The notes below the pieces were generated by a model. That model saw only the letters and a list, made by a program, of their open reading frames with translations. It had not been told where the DNA came from and searched no databases. A program made the translations under genes and the position numbers. Below are positions 56,722 through 64,000 of a stretch of 64,000 nt of DNA, piece by piece (the first letter of the stretch is position 1; each line of letters starts with the position of its first letter). Origin of the DNA: Streptomyces cadmiisoli (GTDB taxonomy: Bacteria; Actinomycetota; Actinomycetes; Streptomycetales; Streptomycetaceae); NCBI RefSeq assembly GCF_003261055.1, contig NZ_CP030073.1:1302001-1366000 (forward strand). Reading direction: 5' to 3'.

Positions 56722-58053
56722 ATGAATTCCCGCTCCTCACCCGCACAGTCGAATCAGCCCGCCATAGCCTTCACCGAGGCGATACCCGTGGCCGAGCCGT
56801 TGCCCGGCATCGTCCCGGGTGGCGGCCCGGCCTGCCCCGCCGGTACGGGCCCCCGGCCGGACCCGGCGTCCGCCCGCCCCACGGCACCGGCCGACGGCGC
56901 GGCTCCCCCGCCCCCCACGGCCCCGCCGCCGCCCCCCGCACCGCCACCAGCACCGGCCGCCGGCACGGCTCCCTCCGTGCCCCCCATTCCCTCCATGCCC
57001 CCTGCTCCCCCCGCGCCGCAGCCCGAGGAGAGCGAGGACGGCGATGTGTGGGGCGACCCGGCCTTCGACCTCATCCACGCCGCCGTCAGCGACAGGCCGC
57101 TGGACGAAGTCGTCCGCCTCGTCACGCTGATGGAGGAGTCGCCCGAGCACGCCCAGACGGTGGCCGCCGTGCTGAGGGCCGTGGCGGTCAACCGCCCGGT
57201 CGACGACGTCGCCCTGCTGGTCGCCGAGCTGACCCGGCCGCCGCGCGGCGCCGACAGCGCGGACGAGACCATCCGCGCGGCCATCGAGGGCCGGTGCGTC
57301 GAGGACGTCACACGTCTGATGGAGCTGCTGCACCGGACCCCGCTGCAACCGCACTGCGGTCAGGAAGCGGTACGGGCGGCCGCCACCGTCCGGCCGGTCG
57401 AGGAGCTCATGGAACTCATCGGGCAACTGGCCCTGGAGCAGCGCCTGCACCCGCGCCGGATCCGGACGGCGCGGCCGACCGGGTCCACGGCCCTCGCGGA
57501 GGCGGACCCGTCCGCCGCACCGGCGCCCGGGTCCGAAGCGCTGTACCAGGCCGGCTCCGAGGTTCCCCCCGCCGGACGGCGGCGGCGCACCCTCCGCGTG
57601 CGCCGCGAACAGCCCCCGGCCCTGCCCAGGAAGCCCGTCTTCTGGCCGAGTTGGCTCGCCGCGGCGACCCTCGTCGTGTGCGGTGCCGCCCACTTCCCGC
57701 TGCATCGCGAGGGCGCCCCCCTCACCGTCTACGCGGCCGCTCTCGGCGCGTCCGGCCTCTGCGTGCTGCTGGCCGTCGTGCTGGTGCTGCGCAGCAGCGT
57801 GACCACGCTGGGTGCGGGGATGCTGCTGCCTGCGGCGCTGGCGGGGGCCGAACTGCTGGAGAACAGGATCCGTTCGTCCGGACTGACCCGTGCGCTGGAC
57901 ATCACGGTGGCCCCGCACTGGAGCGCGGGCCTGACCTCGGTGTGCGCGTCACTGGCGTCGCTGGCGGCCCTGCTGCTGCTGTTGATGATGCAGATGGCGC
58001 TCCGGCACCCGGCACCGCGGCCGATGGCCGAGGTGGGCCGGGTCGCGGACTGA
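56722..58053 (+). CDS. membrane protein with proline-rich N terminus and four 33-residue repeats
   Basis: About 443 residues. Residues about 20-105 are proline/alanine-rich and disordered. Four tandem helical repeats of exactly 33 residues follow (about 115-245). Their first 20 residues read IHAAVSDRPLDEVVRLVTLM, LRAVAVNRPVDDVALLVAEL, IRAAIEGRCVEDVTRLMELL and VRAAATVRPVEELMELIGQL. A basic linker leads to four predicted membrane helices (about 310-430), ending in a short cytoplasmic tail. I place the start at ATG 56722, which has GGAG 6 nt upstream, rather than ATG 56710. The fold resembles alpha-solenoid interaction repeats. No function is known to me. Confidence 0.75.
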   Translation: MNSRSSPAQSNQPAIAFTEAIPVAEPLPGIVPGGGPACPAGTGPRPDPASARPTAPADGAAPPPPTAPPPPPAPPPAPAAGTAPSVPPIPSMPPAPPAPQPEESEDGDVWGDPAFDLIHAAVSDRPLDEVVRLVTLMEESPEHAQTVAAVLRAVAVNRPVDDVALLVAELTRPPRGADSADETIRAAIEGRCVEDVTRLMELLHRTPLQPHCGQEAVRAAATVRPVEELMELIGQLALEQRLHPRRIRTARPTGSTALAEADPSAAPAPGSEALYQAGSEVPPAGRRRRTLRVRREQPPALPRKPVFWPSWLAAATLVVCGAAHFPLHREGAPLTVYAAALGASGLCVLLAVVLVLRSSVTTLGAGMLLPAALAGAELLENRIRSSGLTRALDITVAPHWSAGLTSVCASLASLAALLLLLMMQMALRHPAPRPMAEVGRVAD

Positions 58054-58090
58054 TCCGGGCGGGCCGGGGCGTCGGGCGGACCGCCGAGCG

Positions 58091-58546
58091 TCACCCCTCC
58101 ATGAGGCCGGCGGCCACCGTCGCCCCCAGCTCCCAGCACGCCTCGACGCTCTTGCGATCCGGCTCGCCCGTCACGGTCACCGCCTCCGCGGCACGCCGCC
58201 AGCCCAGGCCGGTCGTGATCGCCTCGATACCGCGCACCGCTCCCGTGACGTCGCTGCCGCCGTGCACGTAGTAGCCGAAGGGCCTGCCCCGCGTCTCGTC
58301 GAGACAGGGGTAGTAGACCTGGTCGAAGAAGTGCTTGAGGGCACCGGACATGTACCCGAGGTTCGCCGGCGTGCCCAGCAGGTATCCGTCGGCGGCGAGC
58401 ACGTCGGACGCCGTGGCGGACAACGCGGCGCGCCGTTCGACGCGGACCCCGTCGATCTCCGGTGTCGTCGCCCCGGAGACGACTGCCTCCAGCATCGCCT
58501 GGCAGTTGGGCGACGGCGTGTGATGCACGATCAGCAAGGTGGCCAC
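58091..58546 (-). CDS. flavodoxin-like NAD(P)H oxidoreductase
   Basis: A 151-residue flavoprotein with a flavodoxin fold. The phosphate-binding loop is HHTPSPNCQAMLEAV, and the FMN-contacting region is LLGTPANLGYMSGALKHFFDQ. A WrbA-like YYVHGGSD strand follows. It should reduce quinones, nitro compounds or similar with FMN. I use GTG 58546 as start because the fold begins right after it; an in-frame TTG at 58582 would add 12 basic residues. It converges with the repeat protein gene and is divergent from the methyltransferase gene. Confidence 0.85.
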   Translation of the reverse strand: MATLLIVHHTPSPNCQAMLEAVVSGATTPEIDGVRVERRAALSATASDVLAADGYLLGTPANLGYMSGALKHFFDQVYYPCLDETRGRPFGYYVHGGSDVTGAVRGIEAITTGLGWRRAAEAVTVTGEPDRKSVEACWELGATVAAGLMEG

Positions 58547-58693
58547 GCCCGAACCCTGCCGTGACGCCCGGCACGGCCGCAAGCCGGGACGGGGCCCGGC
58601 GCGGCCCCGGCCCCGTTGTCACCGCCGGTGCCGGATGCGACGATGCCGACCGCCGGAACCGGATCCGGCGCACCCGCGACGAAGGGCGGCACC

Positions 58694-59386
58694 GTGACCG
58701 AGGGCGACCAGCGGCCGAGCGCCGCAGCGGTGTTCGACGCGATCGGGGTGGCGTACGAGGAGGCGTTCGCGGGATCCGAGTCCCACCGGGCGTCCCTCGA
58801 CTGGCTGCTCCACCGTCTGGAGCCGCGCGCCCGGGTGCTGGACGTCGGCAGCGGGACGGGCCGGCCCACGGCCCGGACCCTCGCCGCCGCGGGTCACGAC
58901 GTGCTCGGGGTCGATGTCTCCCCCGTGATGGTCGACCTCGCGGCCCGGCAGGTGCCCGACGCGACGTTCCGGTGCGTCGACATCCGCGAGGAGCCGCTCA
59001 CGGAGGCGTCGTTCGACGCGGTGTGCGTGTACTTCTCGCTGCTTCAGATGTCCCGCGACGAGCAGGCCGCGCTGGTCCGCCGGCTGGCCCTCGCGCTGCG
59101 TCCGGGCGGCCACGCGGTCATCGCCACGGTTCCCCTCGACCTGGACGGCGTCGAGGGTGTCTTCATGGGGCAGCCGGTGCGGGTGACCAGCTTCGCGGCG
59201 GACGCCTTCACGGCCCTGGTGCGCGAGGCGGGTCTGACGGTGCTGCGGCAGGAGGAGACCCTCTTCACCCCGGCGCGCGCCGACGCGGTGCCGGAGCCCC
59301 AGTTGTTCCTGTACTGCCGGCGCGGCGCAACCGATGAGTACGGTGCGGACGACGGGGACGATGGCGACGGTACGGGCGCCGACTGA
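58694..59386 (+). CDS. class I SAM-dependent methyltransferase
   Basis: A 230-residue Rossmann-fold methyltransferase. Motif I is VLDVGSGTGRPTARTLAA, motif II includes VLGVDVSPVMVDLA, and motif III VCVYFSLLQM is followed by LALRPGGHAVIATV (post III). A cap with VRVTSFAADAF and a C-terminal strand QLFLYCRRG complete it. The acidic tail (GADDGDDGDGTGAD) is low-complexity. I use GTG 58694, with GAAGGG upstream; ATG 58643 and GTG 58616 would add low-complexity residues. The methyl acceptor is unknown. Confidence 0.88.
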   Translation: MTEGDQRPSAAAVFDAIGVAYEEAFAGSESHRASLDWLLHRLEPRARVLDVGSGTGRPTARTLAAAGHDVLGVDVSPVMVDLAARQVPDATFRCVDIREEPLTEASFDAVCVYFSLLQMSRDEQAALVRRLALALRPGGHAVIATVPLDLDGVEGVFMGQPVRVTSFAADAFTALVREAGLTVLRQEETLFTPARADAVPEPQLFLYCRRGATDEYGADDGDDGDGTGAD

Positions 59387-59463
59387 CCGTCGGCCGGGCG
59401 CGGGCCCGCGTTCCGCGCGACGATGGTGGCAGGAGTCGCACGGGTCGGCGAAAGGGCTGTGAC

Positions 59464-60360
59464 GTGCGGGAACCGGCGATCATCGAGGCGCCGTCCGTGC
59501 TGGGACTGCGGCCGTCCGGCGTCCAGGACCTGCCGGCCGCCCTGTCGGCGGCCGGACTGCTCCGGGCCGACCCGCCGGTGGCACGAGCCGCCCGGGTCGA
59601 GCCGCCGGCCTACGACCCGAGGCGGGACCCGGTCACCGGCGTCCTCAACTCCGACGCGCTCGCGCGGTACTCGGTGCGGCTCGCCGACGCCGTCGGTGAC
59701 GTCCTGGACTCCGGCCGTTTCCCGGTCGTCCTCGGCGGCGACTGCAGCATTCTGCTGGGCAACCTCCTCGCCCTGGCCCGCCGCGGACGCCACGGCCTGC
59801 TGTTCCTCGACGGCCACACCGACTTCTACCAGCCCTCCGCGGAGCCGACGGGTGAGGCGGCCTCGATGGAGCTCGCCCTGGTCACGGGCCGCGGCCCGCG
59901 GCCGCTCACCGATCTCGAAGGGCGCGGGCCCCTGGTGCGGGACGAGGACGTGGCCGCTCTGGGCTTCCGGGACACGGCCGAGTCCGCCCGGGCCGGGATG
60001 CAGCCGCTGCCGCCGGAGCTGTACACCCTCGATCTGGACGGCGTACGAGCGATGGGTGCCGGCCGCGCGGCCCGCCGGGCGGTCGACCGGCTGGCCGGCG
60101 CGCCCGGCGGGTACTGGGTGCACCTGGACGTCGACGTGCTGGACGACGCGGTCATGCCCGCCGTCGACTACCGCGCGCCGGGCGGGCTGAGCTGGGCGGA
60201 GCTGGAGCGGATGCTGCGCGTCGCACTGACCGGGGACCGGGTCACCGGATTCGACGTCACGATCTTCAACCCCCGCCTGGATCCCGACGGAAGCATCGCG
60301 TCCGCGCTGGTCCGGTGCCTGAACCGGGGGTTGTCGGCGCTCACCTCCGAGGTCGCCTGA
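59464..60360 (+). CDS. arginase-family (ureohydrolase fold) protein with altered metal motif
   Basis: A 298-residue ureohydrolase-fold protein. Metal motifs are GGDCS at 91-95, DGHTDF at about 116-121 and DVDVLDD near 222-228. In arginase and agmatinase the first motif is GGDH, with the histidine binding Mn(A); here it is Cys94. The second motif has glycine where arginases have alanine (D-A-H-x-D). The last motif and FDVTIFNPRLDPDGS agree with the family. It probably binds one or two metals and hydrolyses a guanidino, amidino or formimino compound, but not necessarily arginine. Start GTG 59464. It is monocistronic and convergent with the DJ-1 gene. Confidence 0.85.
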   Translation: MREPAIIEAPSVLGLRPSGVQDLPAALSAAGLLRADPPVARAARVEPPAYDPRRDPVTGVLNSDALARYSVRLADAVGDVLDSGRFPVVLGGDCSILLGNLLALARRGRHGLLFLDGHTDFYQPSAEPTGEAASMELALVTGRGPRPLTDLEGRGPLVRDEDVAALGFRDTAESARAGMQPLPPELYTLDLDGVRAMGAGRAARRAVDRLAGAPGGYWVHLDVDVLDDAVMPAVDYRAPGGLSWAELERMLRVALTGDRVTGFDVTIFNPRLDPDGSIASALVRCLNRGLSALTSEVA

Positions 60361-60370
60361 GGCCGACCCT

Positions 60371-60420
60371 GCCGGGACGGGATCGGCCGTCGTCGGCCGG
60401 GACGAGACCGGCCGTCGTCG
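60371..60420. repeat. 25-bp tandem duplication between convergent genes
   Basis: The 25-mer at 60371-60395 is repeated immediately at 60396-60420 with two mismatches. It lies in the 101-nt gap between the arginase-like and DJ-1 genes and includes CGGCCG cores that can pair, so it may act in termination. Confidence 0.75.
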
Positions 60421-60461
60421 GCGGACAAGGCCGGACCGGCGGAAGGGGCGGCGCGGCCCGG

Positions 60462-61172
60462 TCAGCCCGTGAGGTCCTTGAGGTTCTTCAGCACGGCCTC
60501 GGCGGTGGCCCTGCTGGACTGCGGGTTCTGACCGGTGATCAGGTTGCCGTCCTGGACGACCGTGCTGCTCCACGCGGGTCCGGACCGGATCACGGCCCCG
60601 CGCTCACGCAGCCGGCTCTCCAGGTAGTACGGCGTGTTGTCGCCCAGCCCGCCCTGGCGCTCCTCCTCGTCGGTGAAGGACGTCAGGGTGCGTCCCGCGA
60701 AGGTGAAGCCGGCGTCCTGCCGGTCCGCGCTGAGCAGCGCGGCGACCCCGTGGCACAGGGCCGCCACGGTCCGGCCCGAGGCGTCGGCCTCGCCGAGCAG
60801 CCGTCCGAGGGCGGCGTCCGTGGCGAGGTCGGCCATCGGCGCGTGGCCACCGGGGACGAGGACGGCGTCGTAGTCGTCCGCCCGCGCCTCGGCGAGGGCG
60901 AGCGGCGCGGACAGCTGGTCGGCGATGCCGTCGAGGTAGGCGCGGTGGCGCCGGGCGTCCGCCTCGGCGACGCCGCCGCGCTCGTCCAGGCTGAGGGCGT
61001 CGACGGTCGGCCGGACGCCGCCCGGCGTGGCGATCACCACCTGCGCCCCGGCTCCGGTGAGCACCTCGTGGGAGACGGCCACCTCCTCCGCCCAGTAGCC
61101 GGTGGGGTGGGTGGTGCCGTCGGCCAGCCGCATGCTGTCCGCGCCGGAGACGACCATCAGAATCTTCGCCAT
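60462..61172 (-). CDS. DJ-1/PfpI (Hsp31-like) family protein
   Basis: A 236-residue class I glutamine amidotransferase-like protein. The nucleophile elbow is VAALCHGVAALL with Cys140-His141, and the preceding DAVLVPGGHAPMADL matches the family. Glu30 of GYWAEE occupies the usual acidic position near the cysteine in Hsp31/YhbO-type proteins. Members are glyoxalases or deglycases and stress chaperones. It is divergent from the TetR gene across a 193-nt region containing a palindrome, so regulation by stress is plausible. Confidence 0.9.
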   Translation of the reverse strand: MAKILMVVSGADSMRLADGTTHPTGYWAEEVAVSHEVLTGAGAQVVIATPGGVRPTVDALSLDERGGVAEADARRHRAYLDGIADQLSAPLALAEARADDYDAVLVPGGHAPMADLATDAALGRLLGEADASGRTVAALCHGVAALLSADRQDAGFTFAGRTLTSFTDEEERQGGLGDNTPYYLESRLRERGAVIRSGPAWSSTVVQDGNLITGQNPQSSRATAEAVLKNLKDLTG

Positions 61173-61268
61173 GGGAGTGCCTGCCCTTCGTGATCGGGGT
61201 CCTCGGGCGCCGGGGCGCCCTTCGGGTCAACGCCAGCTTCCATCAGGGAACTTCCGAAGCCGTACTGC

Positions 61269-61292
61269 GAGCCATAAGCCTCCTTATGGTTC
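61269..61292. promoter_or_regulatory. palindrome upstream of the DJ-1 gene
   Basis: GAGCCATAAG, CCTC, CTTATGGTTC: arms of 10 bp with one G-T pairing (7 bp perfect, CCATAAG/CTTATGG). It lies about 100 nt upstream of the DJ-1 start and 75 nt upstream of the TetR start, in the less G+C-rich part of the divergent region. It may be an operator for a regulator other than the adjacent TetR, whose site differs. Confidence 0.45.
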
Positions 61293-61345
61293 CGGAGTTG
61301 CCCCGCCAGGACGTGTTCGGCTACGGGTGTTGACGCCTCACAAGA

Positions 61346-61365
61346 GTGAGTGGTTGAGTACTCAC
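61346..61365. promoter_or_regulatory. TetR operator, copy 1 (directly before the TetR start codon)
   Basis: GTGAGTGGTTGAGTACTCAC ends exactly at the base before ATG 61366. Its outer GTGAG/CTCAC arms are symmetrical. Compared with the reverse complement of the site at 61996-62015 it matches at 16 of 20 positions. It is the presumed autoregulatory operator. Confidence 0.7.
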
Positions 61366-61929
61366 ATGAATACGGAACAGCGCAGACTCTCCACCGCCGA
61401 GGAGCGTCGCGAGACGGTCCTGCGCACGGCCATCGGCGCGTTCGCGGCCCGCGGCTACTTCGGCACCACCACCACGGAGGTGGCCAAGGCGGCCGGCATC
61501 TCGCAGGCGTACGTCTACCGCCTCTTCCCCAACAAGGAGGCGCTGTTCACCGCGGTCGTCAAGCACTGCTTCGTGCAGGTGCGCGCCGCCCTCGAACGCG
61601 GCGCGGCCGCGGCCACGAGCAGCGCACCGGAGGCCGTGCTCCGCTCCATGGGCGATGCCTACGCCCGGCTGATCAGCGACAACGATCTGCTGCTGGTGCA
61701 GCTGCACGCCCAGGCGGCGGCCGTCTCCGAGCCCGCGGTGCGCGAGGCGGTCAGGGCGGGGTACGCCCGCGCGGTCGAATACGTCCGCGGCGCCTCCGGC
61801 GGCGGCGAGGAGCAGGTCCAGCAGTTCTTCGCCACCGGCATGCTCTGCCATCTGATCGTCTCCATCGACGCCGACACCGTCGACGCGCCATGGACCCGCA
61901 CCCTGGCCGCGGGCATCAGGCACTACTGA
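61366..61929 (+). CDS. TetR-family transcriptional repressor
   Basis: A 187-residue regulator. The N-terminal helix-turn-helix (about 18-62) contains VLRTAIGAFAARGYFGTTTTEVAKAAGISQAYVYRLF, in pieces: IGAFAARGYFGTTTTEVA, then KAAGISQAYVYRLFPNKEAL, the classical TetR signature. The C-terminal helices form the ligand-binding and dimer domain. ATG 61366 directly follows a 20-bp palindrome and has no Shine-Dalgarno sequence, so the mRNA may be leaderless or translated from the operator-proximal start. The second palindrome before the oxidoreductase gene marks its likely target. Confidence 0.93.
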   Translation: MNTEQRRLSTAEERRETVLRTAIGAFAARGYFGTTTTEVAKAAGISQAYVYRLFPNKEALFTAVVKHCFVQVRAALERGAAAATSSAPEAVLRSMGDAYARLISDNDLLLVQLHAQAAAVSEPAVREAVRAGYARAVEYVRGASGGGEEQVQQFFATGMLCHLIVSIDADTVDAPWTRTLAAGIRHY

Positions 61930-61995
61930 CCGACCCGCGCCCGGGCGGCCGTCCGGTTCCGACGAACCGGCGCCGCCCTCTCTCGGACCCGAAGA

Positions 61996-62015
61996 GTGAG
62001 TGATGAACCACTCAC
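61996..62015. promoter_or_regulatory. TetR operator, copy 2 (before the oxidoreductase gene)
   Basis: GTGAGTGATGAACCACTCAC has perfect 7-bp arms (GTGAGTG/CACTCAC) and a 6-nt centre. It lies 51 nt upstream of ATG 62067, a position suited to blocking the promoter. A smaller TTCTC/GAGAA dyad follows at about 62020-62037. Confidence 0.75.
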
Positions 62016-62066
62016 CTCATTCTCATTACAACGAGAACCGCACCGCCCCGACCACAAGGAGCTGTC

Positions 62067-63125
62067 ATGCGAACCACCGAAGTCGTCCTGCCGGCCGTCG
62101 GAGAGCCCGAGATCCTCGCCCTCCGGTCCAGGGACCTACCCGAACCGGGACCCGGCCAGGCACTGGTCCGCGTGGAGGCGAGCGGAGTGACCTTCGCCGA
62201 GCAGCAGATGCGGCGCGGCAGGTACTACGACATGCCGGCCTTCCCCTTCGTCCCCGGCTACGACCTGGTGGGCGTCGTCGAGCGGACCGGCCCGTCCGGG
62301 CCCGACGCGCCCGCGCTGCCGGTCGGACAGCGGGTCGCCGCGCTGACCAAGACCGGCGGCTGGGCCGAGCACGTCGTGATCGACGCGGCGGATCTGGTGC
62401 CGGTGCCCGACGGGGTGGACGCCGTACGGGCCGAGACCCTGATCACCAACGGCGCCACGGCCTGGCGCATGCTGCACCGCACCGCGAAGGTCCGCCCGGG
62501 TGACACGGTCGTGGTGCACGGCGCCAACGGCGGCGTCGGCAGCGTGCTGGTCCAGCTCGCCCGCAGCCACGGCGCCAGGGTCATCGGCACCGCCTCGGCC
62601 CGCAACCAGCAGGCCGTCGCCGACCTGGGCGCCGTCCCCGTGGACTATCGCGGTGACGTCCCCGCACGGGTGCGCGAATTGGCGCCCGGCGGAGTGGCCG
62701 CCGTCTTCGACCACGTGGGCGGCGAGGGCATCAAGGACTCGTGGCGGATGCTCGCGCCGGGCGGCACGCTCGTCTCCTACGGCAGCGCCTCCACCCGCGA
62801 CCGGGCCGGCAGCGGCACCGTCACCGTGCTGAAGCTCGTCGCGCGGCTCGCCGTGTGGAACATCCTGCCGAACGGCCGCGGCGCCCACTTCTTCAACCTG
62901 TGGGCGGGCAAGGCGCGCCGTCCACAGCGGTTCCGGGCGGAGCTGCGCGCGGACCTCGAGCGGATCTTCGGCCTGCTGCGGTCGGGGACGATCGAGGCCA
63001 GGGTCGACCGGGTCTACCCCCTGGAGCAGGCGGCCGAGGCCATGCGGCACGCCGAGTCCGGCACCGTCGTCGGCAAGGTCGTCATCGCCCCCGGCGCCGA
63101 GCCGGTCGAGCAGCGCTCACAGTGA
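62067..63125 (+). CDS. quinone-oxidoreductase-like MDR dehydrogenase
   Basis: A 352-residue medium-chain dehydrogenase/reductase of the zinc-independent quinone reductase type. The N-terminal GroES-like fold has VRVEASGVTFAEQQMRRGRYY and PFVPGYDLVGVVE. The cofactor motif is VVVHGANGGVGSVLVQLA, AxxGxxG-like and NADPH-binding. The C-terminal VDRVYPLEQAAEAMRHAESG is typical. No catalytic-zinc cysteine appears at the expected position. It probably reduces enones or quinones and is repressed by the adjacent TetR protein. Its stop overlaps the converging LysR gene by 9 nt. Confidence 0.9.
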   Translation: MRTTEVVLPAVGEPEILALRSRDLPEPGPGQALVRVEASGVTFAEQQMRRGRYYDMPAFPFVPGYDLVGVVERTGPSGPDAPALPVGQRVAALTKTGGWAEHVVIDAADLVPVPDGVDAVRAETLITNGATAWRMLHRTAKVRPGDTVVVHGANGGVGSVLVQLARSHGARVIGTASARNQQAVADLGAVPVDYRGDVPARVRELAPGGVAAVFDHVGGEGIKDSWRMLAPGGTLVSYGSASTRDRAGSGTVTVLKLVARLAVWNILPNGRGAHFFNLWAGKARRPQRFRAELRADLERIFGLLRSGTIEARVDRVYPLEQAAEAMRHAESGTVVGKVVIAPGAEPVEQRSQ

Positions 63126-64000
63126 GCTCCACCCGCGCGCGGCCTGCTGCAGACGGTCGCGCACGACGGTGACGGCGGGACCGGCGGCACCGCCCCGCCG
63201 CACCGCCGTGTACAGGGTGTTCAGCGGCGCCACCTCGGGCCGGTGCAGCTGCACGACCTCCCCGGCGGCGAGGGCCGGGGCCGCGATGTACCGGGGCAGG
63301 ACGGAGATCCCCGCACCGGCCGCCACCGCCGCCAGGACCGCCCTGAGGTCGGCGACCACCAGGGCCACCGGATTCGGCGGGCGCCGTCCGAACTCACCGC
63401 GCCAGTAGCGGCGCACGATCGGCAGTTCCTCCGCGTACGCGACCAGCGGCAGATGGGCCAGCGCCGCCACCGGCTCGCTGCGAAGCCGGTCCGCGTCGAC
63501 GGTGTGGGCCAGCGCGGGCGGCGCGACCAGGACGAACTCCTCGTCCACCAGCGGAGCCGCAAGAAGTCCCGTACGGGAGGGCCTCACCGCCGAGACGACC
63601 AGGTCGAGGCGGTCGTCGGCCAGCTGGGACAGCAGGTCGTCGGCGAGCCCGAGGGTCACATGGACGGTCAGACCGCGGCCGGTCAGCCCGGCCAGCGCCG
63701 GCAGCACCCGCAGCGCCATCACCTCGGCCGCCCCGCCGATCCGCACCGTGCCGCGCAGCGGCGGCTCGTCGGCCGGGTCCAGCGCCCCGCGCAGCCCGTC
63801 CACGTGAGCGCCGACGCGCGCCGCCAGCAGGGCCGCGCGCCGCGTCGGCGTGACGCCCCTGCTGCCGCGGACGAACAGCGGCTCACCGATCCGCTCCTCC
63901 AGCCGGGCCAGCTGACCGCTGACGGCCGGCTGTGTCACCCCGAGCCGCTGGGCGGCCGCGGACAGCGACCCCGCCCGGTAGACCTCCAGGAAGGTGGACA
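63117..64000 (-). CDS. LysR-family transcriptional regulator (partial, 5' end outside window)
   Basis: The frame runs to the right edge, so the N terminus is missing. The visible helix-turn-helix reads STFLEVYRAGSLSAAAQRLG, then VTQPAVSGQLARLEERIGEP, and then FVRGSRGVTPTRRAALL. The substrate-binding domain (about residues 110-290) includes TVRIGGAAEVMALRVLPAL and ISVLPRYIAAPALAAGEVV. GTG 63938 is internal, not a real start. Typical LysR regulators have an effector-binding domain and control a divergent gene, which would lie beyond the window. Confidence 0.9.
   Translation of the reverse strand, partial: STFLEVYRAGSLSAAAQRLGVTQPAVSGQLARLEERIGEPLFVRGSRGVTPTRRAALLAARVGAHVDGLRGALDPADEPPLRGTVRIGGAAEVMALRVLPALAGLTGRGLTVHVTLGLADDLLSQLADDRLDLVVSAVRPSRTGLLAAPLVDEEFVLVAPPALAHTVDADRLRSEPVAALAHLPLVAYAEELPIVRRYWRGEFGRRPPNPVALVVADLRAVLAAVAAGAGISVLPRYIAAPALAAGEVVQLHRPEVAPLNTLYTAVRRGGAAGPAVTVVRDRLQQAARGWSSL

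Overview
This window is actinobacterial chromosomal DNA, most likely Streptomyces. G+C is very high with G or C at almost every third codon position. It carries typical streptomycete families: SpoIIE-type phosphatases with PAS/GAF domains, an ANTAR regulator, a secreted cholesterol oxidase, an M28 aminopeptidase with a P-domain, and a high-affinity [NiFe]-hydrogenase locus. I see no rRNA, tRNA, CRISPR array, insertion sequence or prophage.

Layout. 1-6 kb: the 3' end of an unknown gene, a gene-free convergent gap with repeats and a hairpin, then two divergent paralogous PAS-GAF-SpoIIE phosphatases. 6-11.6 kb: an orphan CoxM-like FAD domain, an amidinotransferase, and pyruvate carboxylase facing them. 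11.8-15.3 kb: a four-gene translationally coupled operon (monooxygenase-like, beta-hydroxyacid dehydrogenase-like, amidohydrolase, P450). 15.7-19.4 kb: galU, a secreted AMIN-like protein, a secreted aminopeptidase and a small hypothetical. 19.7-34.6 kb: one long plus-strand [NiFe]-hydrogenase locus (hypX, hhyS, hhyL, four accessory genes, protease, 38-aa microprotein, hypA-hypB-hypF-hypC-hypD-hypE) closed by a strong hairpin. 34.7-40.4 kb: two small conserved genes, glycerate kinase plus an SLC13 permease, and a small acidic protein/histidine kinase/response regulator operon. 40.6-46.3 kb: an exported carbonic anhydrase, an alginate-lyase-like protein, cholesterol oxidase, an AhpD-like protein and a DapB-like dehydrogenase. 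46.3-50.7 kb: a signalling island (single-domain REC, CHASE3 kinase, REC-SpoIIE phosphatase, GAF-ANTAR). 51-56.6 kb: a TctCBA tripartite carboxylate transporter divergent from its CitA/CitB-type two-component system. 56.7-64 kb: a repeat-containing membrane protein, flavodoxin-like protein, methyltransferase, arginase-like protein, DJ-1 protein, a TetR/oxidoreductase pair and a truncated LysR.

How they work together. The hydrogenase locus is self-contained. HypX supplies the active-site CO aerobically, HypCDEF supply and assemble the Fe(CN)2CO unit, HypAB insert nickel, and the protease trims the large subunit. Four genes of uncharacterised function sit, start-stop overlapped, between hhyL and the protease; they are the best candidates here for an under-described system (electron acceptor, FeS assembly or complex assembly for atmospheric H2 oxidation).

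Two regulatory circuits can be read directly from sequence. A near-identical 20-bp palindrome precedes both the TetR gene and the adjacent quinone-oxidoreductase-like gene. A shared direct-repeat box lies 35-36 nt upstream of both the acidic-protein/kinase/regulator operon and the SLC13-glycerate kinase operon, which suggests that this two-component system controls the transporter.
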